Positions 42,401 through 57,400 are shown, counted from the first letter of the stretch. The stretch: DNA of 64,000 nucleotides from Apostichopus japonicus (GCF_037975245.1 NC_092572.1:11605769-11669768); one strand, 5' to 3'. Notes: generated by a model from the letters alone, not told the origin. Made by a program: numbers and translations.

Positions 42401-45400
42401 AACTAAAATACGGACTGATATCCGACACAATAAAGAATGTCAGTCAAGGTAATACCAACTAAAATACGGACAGATATCCGACACAATAAAGAATGTCAGT
42501 CAAGGTAATACCAACTAAAATACGGACTGATATCCGGAACAATAGAGATATGTCAGTCAAGGTAATACCAACTAAAATACGGACTGATATCCGACACAAT
42601 AAAGAATGTCAGTCAAGGTAATACCAACTAAAATACGGACAGATATCCGACACAATAAAGAATGTCAGTCAAGGTAATACCAACTAAAATACGGACTGAT
42701 ATCCGGAACAATAGAGATATGTCAGTCAAGGTAATACCAATTAAAATACGGACAGATATACAGTGGGTCACATGATTTTTCCTTGCATGGATTTTATTTT
42801 CCTTACAGTTCTTTTGTTACATGCTCATCAAGCCCACAGCCTAAGTTAGCTCCTGTGGATTTTGAGCATTACTTCTGAGGGAGGTGTGTGTGTGTGGGGT
42901 GGGGGGTGGGGATATGGTGTGTCTGGTGGCTCAGTCTTCATGGAAGATCCTGGGCCATGGTCCTTAAATGTTCCTGGCAGACGATGATTTTCATGAGCAT
43001 AATCTTATTTTACTAGAAAAATCGTTAGTGTTTATCTTCTATACATACACTATGAAGTACTACTACATGCACAAAAACTTCATAAGAAAATTATCAATTT
43101 TAATTATCATCAATTCCATTTCATCTTTTACAAAAAACGACGGAAAATTTCCAAACATTAGAAAATTGTTTAAATTTTTCTGTAGAAAACTTACACTCCA
43201 TGTGAGTTGAAGTTTAGTAGCACTGACTGGATAGGCACCAGTGACGGCCAGTCCACACAAGTTCAATTTGCTCTCCAACAGGGAATTGGGGATGGACGGA
43301 GGGGGTGCCAGATGGCCCTCTGGTAACGTCCTCACCGCCTCTAGTGAGGACTCGGTGCCGTCTCTCTCCCTGTGAAACGGCTGCACCGACACTGTGTAGT
43401 CTTCGTCTGGTATCAGACCTGTCACGATGTGAGAACTGTCTCCCATCACTGTCTTGAGGATGGAGTTTCCCTGCCCGGAACTTGGACGGCATTTGATTTT
43501 AAACCCGTCCAACGTCACATCGGAGCGTGAAATCTAGGAAATATAAATATTTGTGTTTACTAGTTATCTGCGGACAGAATTACACCTTGGTTTGACGCGA
43601 AGTACTCACGAACTGCGAGTCAAATAAAAAGAGCCTGGTTTTCTTTAAGGGAGAAAGAAAGGCTTATGATCGGATGCGTCGAAGCAAACCCTACATAGAA
43701 AGTAAAGCAATTTCACAAGAAAAATAATTTACTCAAAGGTTGACTTGCAATAAATAAAAGATAATGTCCATTAAGGTCGACTCTGCTCTGATGCCTGAGA
43801 GAGTGAAAGCTACATGTCATTAAGATGCCATAGTTAATTGCACTCTTGGCAAGGGAAGGCTAAAAGTGAGAACATTTTTCAACATTTGTAGAATGACCTT
43901 GAGACACACATCCTCTCTAAACCTTGAATCTGCTCTAAATAACATCCTGTCAGAAACACTGACGAGGAAACCACTTAGTTTACTCTCATAGCAAAATAAA
44001 TATTGAGGAGGGCTGTGGAGGGGGGAAGGAAGAAGGGGAGGGAGGGATGGGAAAGGGGAATATTTTGACCATCTAACTTCCACAGGCAACTCACACATCC
44101 TCTAATTTCTTCCATGGACACTACCTTCAAACACACTCAAGATTGTTTAACCAAATCAAGATTTTATCACTATCCATACCAACAAAGAGCATTTTATTTT
44201 CAAAATTAAATGGTATATGGTTCTTCCATAGAAAGGGCCATTACTTGTGGAACTAGTCCAGAAGATCAAAGAAGTCGCACATTGTTGCAACAAACCATTG
44301 GCTCCATACAAATGTGACCTATAACCTTTGGTGGTGACTATGTGTACACAATACAAACTTATCATTCCCCACAAGAATGAGGGATTGATACAAATTGGAT
44401 AGTGTCTGTTGATGTATCTAGAACAGATCTATCCTTTGACCTCAGAGTGGTAAAACTCTTACTATTAAATTCAACAGGGGCACTTGCTGGCCCTCTATGG
44501 AATGAACAGCAGTAGGGAACAGTAAAGCATGCAGGTTTTTTTTTTTTTTTTAAAGGAAACAAAATGAACTAATGTTTCAAACATCCAATTGGGGGGATTG
44601 CTAATGATTATGCATTATTTTGTTAATGCAAATGCATGTCCCTGTGAATACACCCTTAAATTGATGCCTAACTACATGTGACGTCAGGTGACGATAATAA
44701 ATAGTCCTAAGACCGATGTTTCCGACTTGCTTACCTCCCACTGTAGAAGGATGGACGTTGGACTCAGAGGGACAGCTTTGGTGATGTCCACAGAAACTGA
44801 ATCGATGAAGGCTGTTCCTTGGTCATCCCCTGTATAAGCAGCTGTTAAAACAAGAAAAATAATATAATGATTGATAGCAGGAAACAAAATAGCAAAACAA
44901 ATAAAACAGCACAACCTCCCAGGGCTCCTTTCCTCCCAAAAATGACAACAAGTCGATCGTGTTTACGTACATAACATGACTGAAGAATGGAAAACGTGTG
45001 CTTGTATCTTTACAGCTGATGAACAGTTCTCCCTTCTCCACCCAACCCCCCCCTCCCCAGCCTCCTCCCCCATCATCTAGCTATCCCCTATGGAGTATTA
45101 TAAGCAATGCAAGTTCTCCAAGAGTAAAGAAATGTAATACACTCTATTAGTTTAGCTGCAAACTTTTGTCAGCTTTCTATAAAAACTGACTCAAAAACTT
45201 TTCTGCCAATTCTAACAAGACTTTAACAAATATTGTCCACCTTCAACGAGCACATTTCAAAATTTGTTGTAGAGAGACTGACAGTCCTACGGTCAGTAAA
45301 ATTTGAATGAAATCTTTTCTTTCATTAATGTGATCACCTCCCATGAGTATTCCCATGCTGCAACGTATATCTAAGAGGGACTGATTTTATGTTAAAAACT

Positions 45401-48400
45401 TTTTCTTTTTTTATTCTTGAAAAGTATCTCCTTCTGATTTCTGTCGTACTTAAGTGGCTTGCTTGCCCCAAGGATCAGATTGTGAATATTCTTTCTCCGA
45501 AGAGGAGATATTTAATCAAGAGGGGGAAAAGATCTTATCTCTCTCTCTCTCTCAAGCTTACACGTAGATGCAAACTAAGATACTACTTTTTATCTCTGTA
45601 TTTAATGCTGCTGTTGTCTTTATATTGCTGGAGTATGCTGAGAAATTTATTTCATTTCGTTCCAAACCTGTTCTTTGAAAGTCATCTGCGATGGCAAATG
45701 CAATTCAGACTAAATCACAGAATATAATCAACTGCTCTCTGTTTGTATTAAGTAGTAAGTGCCCTTAAAAATTGCTAATTTATGATTGAACTTGCCTATA
45801 AAGTTTCATACATGAAAAATATATTTCCGAAATAGAATTCCGATAGGTATTACAATCTTCAAAAGTCTGGATAATATGCCAAAGAACAATCTATAATTAT
45901 TTTGTACTTCAGAATAGGCCAGTTCATCTTGCAAAAGGAGTTTGAGGTGATGTCAATTCCAACATGGCCATCTACCTACACCTGTCAATTAACCCATACC
46001 CCCACCCATACCCCCCACCCCACCCCCCCACACACATATTAATGAAATGTTTGAATTTTATTACTTAATATCACCTCAGTCCACTGTCAGTTATTCTGTT
46101 ATTTGGTGGACTACATTAACTAATTACATTGCCATCTTCCATTTTATCTTCCTGTCTTAAAAGTCAACTTGGGGGGCACTATCAGACTTTGAAAATATCT
46201 ATGCAAAATTTGCTGCTTCTGAGCATGCTCAGTAAGTTAACTCTCAACTCACCCAATGTCACGACAGGACTGCTGACTCTACTTGGAATGCCGACGCCAT
46301 TAGAGTTAATACCCCTCGCTAAGAAGACATACGGTGTCCCTGACTGCAGTCCAGTCACTACATGAGTTGTAGCTGCTATGATGCTATCCACCTTCACCCA
46401 TCCTATCATGAAACAGAAAATATACAATACATTCTTAAGCAAAAGCAATGTGTGATGGGAATGACTTGACGATTTGCTTCAAAATACCCAAAAGATGGGG
46501 GGGGGGAGGTAATTCAATATACAAATGGACAACTATTAAAGACAAGTAAACACTTTTAGTATCATTATCAATTTATTCACCTGTGATTCACATACCCCCC
46601 TCCCCCTCCCCGGCCCCCACCTGCTCTCTACTCGAGATAATAAAAAATAATGACATAATCACTGTGGCTTCTTGTTGTCTCTAACATTCCCAAGTACAAT
46701 ATCTAAATACATGCATCAAATCAACAGTAACAGGCAACTTTAGACGCAACAGACAGTAGCTTATAGAGACAGGGGAGCGGATGATTTCAAAATTCTTACA
46801 AACCACAGAGGTCCGTCTATTAATTCGTTACATTCTATTTTTAAATAAAAAATAAAATAAGAACCAAACAGAATAGGAAAGGAAAGAAAATGTCAAAGGA
46901 TTCCTGAGGACAGGTGTTGGGTGTTATATATATACCTAATGCTGTGTTAGGTGTAAAGTACTCTAGCCTGTACGATGTAACCGGTGGCCTTCCCGCAACG
47001 CCAGCGGCAGGACTCTCCCAACTAAGCTGGACAGAGTTCCGGGTGACGTTGATGGCCGATAAGGATGAAGGGGCCCCCGGAAGATCAGGGATGTTGGGAG
47101 GTGGTTGAACCAATGAGGGCTGGTTGTTTCCTAGGTAGAAATAACAGGGGAAAAAAAAACATATAACAAGTTGAAAAGAGAAAGACCGAAATCATTACCA
47201 GCTCTAATAGTAGTAGGCCCTGAAAATGAGATATTTGTTCATCACATGGGATATCCAAACTTTGAGTGAGGCATTACAAAGGTTTTAAGCACATAGAGCA
47301 AGAATTAGCAAAATAAATTCCAATTTTTCTGAAAGGTACACACCAAACCGAAAAGTACAGAAATAGAACAATAGCTATAAATGGCTTCTAAATAATTCCT
47401 TACCTGCAGGAGATATTTGTTCTAAGTATAATAAAATCGCTAAACCGGTGAGATCAAAATGATGTGTGCTTGTTATCCTCTGGTCATTCGTATTTTTAGA
47501 TTTTGACTTTTATCTTTTTACTTTCCAAAATACTTTGAAGAGTTCTTTCTCCTGGAGGTCGTGACCTATTCTTTGAATTATTCCCAGGCTTACAGGAAAG
47601 ATTAAACATGAGCATAGAATGTATCTGCGATGGCAAAACACTTGTTTGATTATACAAGTACCTCTTACTGTTTGAATGTAAGTGACCTTTTCTTTTACAT
47701 TTTATTATTACACTATTACTTTATTTATGGCCAGCGATAATCTGATGCTGGGTTTTACCCTTCCCTTCCCTTCCGCCGCCCCCCCTCCTTTCGAAAGTTT
47801 TCTAAAATACATTTATGTGCACTCCTTTAAGACTTTAACACCCCCCCCCCACACCCATATGCAAGTTGACCAGATTTAAGTTTCATTCTTGATAACACAG
47901 CTTTAACTTTTGCATGCAAGATTTTGGAACCACCCCTCCTTGAGTATAAATTATTGAAATTGTTGAAATTAAATTGAAAAGATAAATTGCAGGCCAAACA
48001 CTTACTGATGACTGTCAAGGAGGCAGACCAACTGCTCTCCCCGCTAGCGTTTGTTACCATGCAGCTGTAAGAGGCGGTGTCCGCAGGCTGGACCGACAGG
48101 ATTCGCAAAGTATGCGAACCATCCACCGAAAATCTGACACAAAGAAACAAGACAGGAATCAGGAGAGATCGACGCTAAAGACATATTCAAACACATCTGA
48201 TAAATTTATGAGAATATGAAATTTATTTTGTTCTAGTTTTAAAACTTCCCTTGGCACATGTGCAAGACCACCGGGCGACACACAATGTATCTTCCCTTTA
48301 GTGTCAGTTACTTCATAGTTCTGCAAGTTTATATAAATATCGTTTGAGGTTAAAACTAATGTGCTTTGTGAATATTTTAGAATGTTCCATATTTGGAGTA

Positions 48401-51400
48401 TTAATACTTCCGAGAATTGGTTAATACACTCGTTGAGATTTTGGTGAAACTCTTTGATAGATTGGTAAAGTCGTAATACCTTTTACTGTAAGAACAAAAT
48501 AATAATAGTAATATATACTTTGAAAAAATTGTACAAATTGTTGACTTCTCATACTGCAAAAATCTGTTATTCCAGAGATGGAAGATTGGAATCTAAGAGG
48601 TTTATTACCTGTTCCTTTCTTGGATGGGTTCCCCCTCCTTGGTCCACTGGACTTCACCTACATCGTCCACTAACAAGCAATAGAAGACAGCAGTTGACCC
48701 TTCCATTAATGTCTGGTCAAACGGTCCTGTTCTTATAACTGGCGGTGGAGAGAGACTTGACCCTACCAAAGTGAGAACCAAAACCAAGATATTGTTTCTC
48801 GTGTTATCAAGTAGAAAATGTGATCCAAATGCCTACATCGTATTAGGTTCTTCCAAATTTTAGAGAGACGGATGAGGGCAGGGGTAATGAATGACGGATG
48901 GAGGGAGGGGTAAAAATGATGGATAGAGGGAGTTCGGGTAAGAATGACATATGGATCGAGGGAGGGGTAAGAATGAGTCAGATAACGGTAGAGGCACAGA
49001 GGCAGAGTAGTGGGGGGGGTATGGAAACTCTTGTGCAAACCTATAAAAGTGAGGGAGAGTGACTGTTAGAGGGAGTAACATTTATATTCTGTTAATTAAC
49101 CTTGAGATAAAAATTCTAAACTGTTTTCCTACGACAACAGAGACGGTAACTGTAACTTTGAGACACGTTATTGACAATTTGATGATAACATCGCAATTAG
49201 CACTACTCAGTGTTCGGTTCCTCGAGTGTATCTGTTATCTCGTAATTGCTGCGTCTCTATTACAGCTGTTAGATTTTATTATATCCAAATGTGAATATCA
49301 TCCGACGACAGAATGAGACTCGTGACACATTGCTATCTCCTCCGACAATTACCCCAGGGTTTATTCGGCTTAACGAAACAAGCTTTTAAGAGGATGCGTT
49401 TCTCTGTTCTGCAGGATTCCATTTCAATTTTTCTTATTTCTTTTCTTTTGTTTGAATAACATGAGAAACCTGAGTCATTCAAGATTCATCCTATTAACCT
49501 TCACATCAGAAGTGTACCGTTACTCCAAAACAGATGGAGGGTCCCTTCTAACGTCTGTTCTTTATCATTAGAACATGATGCAATTACTGACGACTCCAAT
49601 GGTTCTATTTTAAAACAAATCTTTTGTTTCTTGGTCTAGACTTTACTCATTAAATGTAAAATAAATAAAGGACTTTCCAAGGTCTTCCAAACCATTCGTA
49701 CACAAAACAAACAGAATGTGTCGGACTAGAGAGAAACCTTTTGTGTGAAATGATCAAAAGTAAACCTTGAAACTTTCGAAGCAAGAAAAAAATAAAAAAT
49801 AAATAAACAAACAGTATTGTAGAATACTGAGTTATCTAAACTCTGCACATTCTTCTATTTTCCCCATTTTTGGAATTATTTTTCACACTGAATGGTTACG
49901 TAACAGATGTACGACATTGTCCGTTCTTACCAGGAAATATAAAACTTAAATATTTTACCACATGGGGGGAGGGTCTGACTCACCTATGACCCTGACAAGA
50001 GCACTAGCTTGGACGTTCCCCGACCCACTGTTGGTGGAACAGACGTAGGTCCCCTCGTCATCCTCCTGCGCTCCAGAGATGTGTAAGGTACCCTGGCTGT
50101 CCACCCTGAAACGACCCCTCGATTCCCCCGACTGCAGTGTTAAACCCTGGAAGAAGAAAAGTTTTAAAACAAAACAGTTATTACTGATATCCTTTACGTT
50201 TGATCCCTGTTGATATACATACCAAACCCCAGTCCGGGCAATTAAGAGTTGGCTGACTTAGCATGTTAATTTATTTATCTGCTCGTTAACTTTCACCCCA
50301 ACGAAATCATCTTAAAATGGTGTATTAATTTGATTGGATATCAATTATGTTATTCTCAGTCGCGCTACGGACCTGGCAAAATCATCAAATGGACGCAGAT
50401 ACAGACAGAAAGATACAAATTTCTCCACACAGCGACGAATGATTTCAAGTAATTTCAACCACTCGTGTCGTTTTATTGGTCGATGGAAGACCTGAAGAAG
50501 ATTACTTTTTTTTTCAACCTGAGAGTAAAATTCCTTCCTCAACTTTTGCCAGAGCTACTACTACTACCGACCACTATTTTATCCAAACCATTCGATACGG
50601 AGGGACGGTCACGTTCTCCTTTTGAAGTTCTCCAATTTTCTAACACTTGAGGTTTTAAGTAGTCCTTGTATCCAGCTTCCTTCCTCATGACCTAGTTTCC
50701 TTTCAAAATACCCTTTAAAATACAAAAATACTTTGTCCCTCCTAACAAGAACAACAAATCAATTCTCTATCTATTTTCTTACAAAACAGTCCTCTTTTTT
50801 CTTTTTTCCTATTTTTTTTCTTTCTCCTTATTTCATTCATCCTGCTGTCTTTACATATCAAACACAGTAAGAGCTTAAAGACTCTTTCCCGGGACTCAAG
50901 TTTTCCTCGAAAATCAATTCTTCTCCAGTTGTGTTTATTTTTAGACCTTTCCCCATAACTAGGCATAATGTCTCTCGCTGTACAAGTATCTTTGGTTTCT
51001 TCACCGTCACCTTTTTTTTATTGCGCGATAAAAGTTCTAACCGTACACTGAACACCTGAAAAATCGATCGTGTTAAACGCTTGGAAGACTAGTACAACAA
51101 AAACATGAATAAAAAAATATTATGGATTCCTTTTATATCAGATATGAATTTATATCACCAAAAATTTATACATTACATTAACCCTGCAAAGGTTTGGATA
51201 GGTGGTCAATAATGGATGGGTGGGTTGGCCAATGTTTAACCATCGCAAATGAATTTTGAATAAACAGGATAAGACTGGCATATATTTGTGCTTCTTTACG
51301 TGCTACAACTCAAATTGGCTTAGTCCAGAAAGCACAAATTGACAAAGACAAACTTTAAAGTGTTTTTAACTTTAACAGGTGTGCAAGTGCTTTTAAACAG

Positions 51401-54400
51401 TTTCAGATAAATTCATATTATTTTATGGGGAGGAGAATAAAAAGACTGGCATATGTAAGTTAAGTGCTCTACAACTTCAATTGACCAAGAATCGGCTGAA
51501 TAAGCCATGAAATTATGGAAAATGACAAAATATTTCAATGTTTTTTTTTTCTAGCCTTGACAGGTATCAGATTTTATTAAATATTACTATTATTTATTGT
51601 CATTATAACGAAAACACTGCAAAGTATATGTATGTATATATGAAGTCCCTATACTCATACTTGTATTCGTACTTTTAGTACTCAAGGCATTGTAGTATAT
51701 AGTGGTAACGACTAGTACTAATGATGCACCCTTACTTGTGTTTAGAACATTGTACTCATTTTACAACTCACACCGATTAATTACAATTGTACTTGTACTC
51801 ATGCTGTTGTACTCACCACTTCATCATTCTGCCAGAAGACATCAGGAGGTGGGTTTCCTCCTGCCTCACAGTGAAGTGCGACGTTATCATCTACGGACAC
51901 GGTCTGGTCCCTGGGAAGGACATTGAAGGCAGGATCATCTACAGAAGAAGAAGAAGAGAAGGTAGTGTTTAACAATGTGCATATTATTCTGATTGGTGGA
52001 ACCAGCATCAGAGATGCCTTGGGAAGAGGAGAAGGGGGAGGAGGAGGAGGAGGAGGAGGAGGGGAGGAGAGGAGGGGGTGGAGGAGGGGAGGAGGAGCGG
52101 TGGAGGTGGGGGAGGGGGTAGTTGAAGAGGGCCTAGGGGAGGGGATAGTTGGGTAGTAGTAGGAGTAGGGAGGTTGGCGGTAAGGTAAAGTCTAACTTTT
52201 GGGGAAGGATTATTATAGGAGCAACCATTTCAATTTGCTTGCTTAAGATTGTACTGTTGCTCTCGTTCCATAATTGAGGGCCAGGTGAGACAAGAAAACC
52301 AATTCCCGATAGTTTACCTTCCCCTCCCCCTTTTACCTGCCTGTAGCCTTTTGTATGAATCAAATAAATCCATTCCATAAAAACTTTGTCTTCAAGTCCT
52401 TGTCCATTGATCAAGTTTTCTGATTAATATGTTCTCTTGTACACACAGATTTTGATCTACGTACTAATCAGGCCATTAGGACTTCAACCTGGTTATCCCT
52501 CGCTTGGTTTATACCTGGAACAAAATGCCCATTTTCCGGGTATCACATAATCAATGAAGTAACCTAAGCTGTTTTCCTTATCTTAGCTAATGAAGCAGCT
52601 GCAGCAGGAAAAAACTTCACAAAAGAACTTGATGAGTAAGACAAGGAAGAAAGTCTCGGTTACTTCTTAAATCACGTGGTACCCAGAACATCGCCGTTTT
52701 TGTTCCCGGGTATAAACCCAGCGGGGGCTTTACCAGGTTGAACTTGTAATGGTGGCTTTGCATTAAGAACCAACAGATAATCTCTCTTAACAAGAAAAAT
52801 AAATAAATAGATAAATAAAGCTTGCAACTTTGCAGGTAGCTCTAACTTTGACAGCCAGTGGTATACCGTCATCAAATTGCACTCAAATTTGTTGTCACGT
52901 GTGGTGCATGCACATGGCTAATAACTGTCATGGATGTACATAAAACACGGATGCCTTTCAGTGCGCTGCGAGCCACGCGGCATAATTAAGCAAGAAAACA
53001 TCTTATTACGTTTCCCACGAGCTCTTGCTCTTCTCTGGAAGGAAATTGTTGTATTGTATTAAACTAGCCCCCTTTCAAAATGCCACCTGTAATGGACTGT
53101 GTTTTAATGCACTTTTAACGTCATCAAACTGTTCTCTCTTCTGTTCTTTCTTCATCTTCTTCTTCTCCTACTTAGTCTTGTCTACTCTTTTCATCCTGCT
53201 GCGCATGTAGTCAAAGGAATTGAAGCTCCATCAGAAACCTGTGCCAAAGTGATCTAACAATTAAAGGATTTTGCAGAAGATTACCTTTGACAAGTCTGTT
53301 TCCATTATAGTCTACTAATGATTTCCTGAGAAGATCTTAGGGAAGTTATCATTCAGCTTGATAAGTACCCCCCTGGTGATGTTTCGACTTTAATGTATCC
53401 TCTCATTCGCAGAGTTTATATATATATTTGAAGACTTAATCTGTAAATGGGGGCAACTTAATGAATTTGAGGACAAGCATTATTACCACCTGTTACATAA
53501 CAAGGAATAGACTAATGCTCTCCAGGGTAACAAAGAATATGTAACTGTTCTCTTAGCTACAACCTGCCGCATATGAACAGGGTTGTGCAAATGTTCAAAG
53601 CCATAGGCTGACATGGGTGGAATAAATACAAGAAATTCCCAGAAAGATATTTCCAACGCGAAATGAAAATTGCTCCATCACTAACGGTCGATAAGGAACA
53701 AGATTTATCCGTAAACTGTCCAACATGAGAAATTTATAATGTAGGTATGAGTGGTTAATACTACAGTTCTGTGAACAAATTATATATTAATATATAATAT
53801 ATTAATCACATTAATTAATCGAAGGGGAGATACAATTTTTGAAGCCTGTCAAATTTCCTGCATATCAATACAAACTGTAAGCCTGTTCCTACTGTAAGCT
53901 ACAAATATGACCCTAACTGAAGCATTGGTACGAGAGGTCGTGTTCTTATCGTCTTGAGTATATATTGTACATTACAATTATCCCCAACCTGATGTACAGT
54001 GAAAGCCATACTCACACAGTGTGGGTTCATCAGTATTCAACACTTAAATGACCAACTGATCATGTTAAACTGAGCTATAGTTAAAAAACGTAGACAATTC
54101 ATGCTTGGAGCTGCCTCAATATACCCCCAAACCTATAGCTTAATGAATTTAAGAAGTTAAGAACAATCCCTCCCCCAGCCCCCCCCCCCCAATACAGTCA
54201 TTAAGTATACTGAATTATAACAACCTGTCTTATTATTTAGTGTGTAATCAATTCACAGTCCAGACAGCCAAAAGAGGGCCAAACTTTTTTGGGATAAAAT
54301 GGATAAAACAATTAAATGAGAATGCAAGAGCAGCGCTGTGCACCCACAGTCAGACTTATTGCATAGATTGAGAATAAGTCCTTTGTCAGAACAGTTAATG

Positions 54401-57400
54401 TTGAAAGCCATGTCCATTCAGAAAGTCTACACAACCTACGTCTGAATAATGAGTTCATATCTTCAACCAACAGTGAAGAATTCTTGCATTCAAAGTACAG
54501 TATCTCTACAAAATGCAAACGTCTACATAAATATGATTCACATATCGAATGTTAAAATGAGTGCTCTTAAAATGAAGAAGCGAGGGAGCCTAGTTTATCT
54601 CATTACTATGACATTTAAATATATATTAAAATTGACTATGCCAACATAGAATTTTATTTTTTTTAAATACAAGAAAAACATTCCATTTTACTTTGACAAC
54701 AGTACGGTAAGCTGTATTAATTCTCAGTTTAAAAGTATATGCAGAAACAACTGCTGTCAGCTTTGGTTGGTTTTTGACAGTTCTCGATCAATTCCCGGGG
54801 TGTGAACAAGTGAAACAGGAGTGGCAAATTACATTAAATATTCAAGCTATGATAATAAATCAGATGACAATGCATTGACTTCTCTCAAAGGTTTATAAAG
54901 GAAATGTGAAAATCTTTGTATCTCGGACTAGTGTATGTACACGCAGATGTCTACACATCTGCTACAACATCAGGTGTCAGAATCGAGCCGGCCAGCCGGC
55001 CGACAGACCCACCGGAGGCAAGAATGAAAAGTACCTTCACATTTGAAAATAAAACTCAAAACATATAACATCACCATGGGCAAAAAACTGAATTTCTTTC
55101 ATGAGTAAAACAAAAACTCTACAGAGATAAGTCTTTGATATTTGAGAGAATCACACGAGAGTCAGATGTACTTTGGATGGCTGGACGGTGCGTGCACTAT
55201 TGAAATGTCTTTTTATTTATTTATTTATTTTTTTATAAGTTGGTTTGCGGTGGAGGAGGAGGAGGTGTAAGAGGAAGAAGTATTAAATGATGTGTGATCA
55301 ATGCCATACGTACTGTTGTACTGCAGAACCGTTTAAACTTTGATTGACATATTATTTATTTTTTTTGCACCAGAAATGATTACTTGAGTGAAAGGAAGTG
55401 CGTCAATGTGCTGCAAAGAACAGCATGTTCCATCCCGTCGTCCTCGGTCGGAGGAGGAGAGAATAATGTACTTTTACTTTGGTGTGCGCGTGAGGCCTTG
55501 GCCTCGCAGTCACCACGGATAGTCACATGACCACCGTGGTCACGCTGCTGGGAAGAAGTTAGTTTTTAAACAGAGACACTTTACAGCTGCGATGGTATGA
55601 AATGTATAATTACATTTTGTTATCAGTTCTGTCTTTCCTTTGTGCAAAATAAAAGAAGTTAAAGCTATATCAATTTCTACATGTTATGTTACATGCTAAA
55701 ATTCCCCCACATGCATGCAACCAAAGTGAATTCTCTCCAATAGTGCACAAGAACAAAACTCTCTCTTTCTCAACACTAACCGGATAAATCCGAACCCCTT
55801 CTGAATTTATAAAAATAAACCTGATGTAAAATTCCTACCATGTAAAGGTAATAATGCTCAAAATCCCATCATGTCTTTGTAATGTCATTGTACAGCGCAG
55901 TTCAGTATTTTTATTACTTCAAGCAGTCTATTATACTATATTATACTATACTATACTACTATACTAGTCTATACTATAATAGATACTATACTATACTATA
56001 CTTTACTATACTATACTACACTACACTACACTACACTATACTATACTATACTGTACTATACTATACTTTACTATACTACTATATTATACTTTACTATACT
56101 ATACTGTACTATACTTTACTATACTATACTACACTATACTACACTATACTATACTGTACTATACTATACTGTACTATACTATACTTTACTATACTATACT
56201 ATACTATACTGTACTATACTTTACTATACTATACTATACTATACTTTACTATACTATACTATAGTACAGTATACTATACTATCGTCCTCCTTTGAGTTCA
56301 ACATCACTTCCAAATTCTCCACCTGCCCTCACTTCCAAAAACTTGAACCCTTGACTGCAAGATGAACCTGCCAGTCTCTTCTCCAAGCAAGGATGATTCC
56401 TACTGATCCTATTGGTTTACCCCCTGATAAGCCCCTGATGAGCCCCCTTGCTATAGGGATCAATGATTCTGGTCATGCTTTGATACCCCCAAACAAGGTG
56501 AATATATGAGATCATCTTTGCCAGCTAGTAAGGTCTCAGAGCTTAACAAGTAAGTAGAGTGGTAGGTGTATTTCAAGTGCTGTGTTTATCATCACAACTA
56601 GAATGGACTTCATGAGAGAGGTAGTGAGTGATACATCATACCTATATAACACTTCTAATACCAACTTGAAATATTACCCTTTTTTGAAATTTTTAGGTGC
56701 AAGATATCTTATCAACTTAGTAGTTGCCATGGTAATAAACAATTATCACAAGCTGGTACCAAGTTATTAGTCATTAGATTAGACTCTTTGTAACTTATTG
56801 ATAATTTTCTCCTTCCACATATTCAACCATATCCCTCTCTCTTCATTTTGGTTTCCCCTGAAAGGAAAAACTATGGAGTGACTCTCGTCGACCCCGCAAA
56901 AGTTTGAGGGGGACAGCGGATTTTCAAAATCTGCAAAGTACTCTTATGGTTCGATTCATCCAACACTGTAGCATACAGAAACATTGTACTCAAAGCTGAA
57001 GCCAAAGTGAATAAATCAGGTCAAACATCAGGAGTCTAATGCATGCTATTAGTTCCTCAATACCGCCCTCTCTACCTTTCGGGAAACATTTCATAGTTTT
57101 GTAGTTTCGATAAAATGTATTACCTTTTTCTATCTCCTTCAATCTTTCTTTTTTTTCCCCAAACAAATTATGTCCTAAAACATTCATTGGCTGCTTGATT
57201 GAAGTTCCATTAGCAATTAAGAATAACATTTACAGGATTCACAAAAACATCATTTTAATTTAAGAAATTTGCAAACTGTTTATCACAATTTGCTGCCAGA
57301 GGAAAAGGTCATCACTTTCACCTCAGTGCTTTTCCACTGTATAAAAGCAATTTTTATCAAACGAAAATAAAATAGGGAAAAAATGGACCTATATATTGGC

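Noticed and set aside
42113-42770. Regular repeats considered as a CRISPR array
   Set aside because: Units are direct repeats with no unique spacers, inside a eukaryotic intron: a minisatellite.
45389-45727. 112-codon plus-strand ORF
   Set aside because: Leu/Tyr/Lys-rich AT sequence in a ROBO intron without motif or splice support.
55882-56295. 137-codon plus-strand ORF
   Set aside because: Translation of the ATACT array (Tyr/Ile/Leu repeats); no gene.
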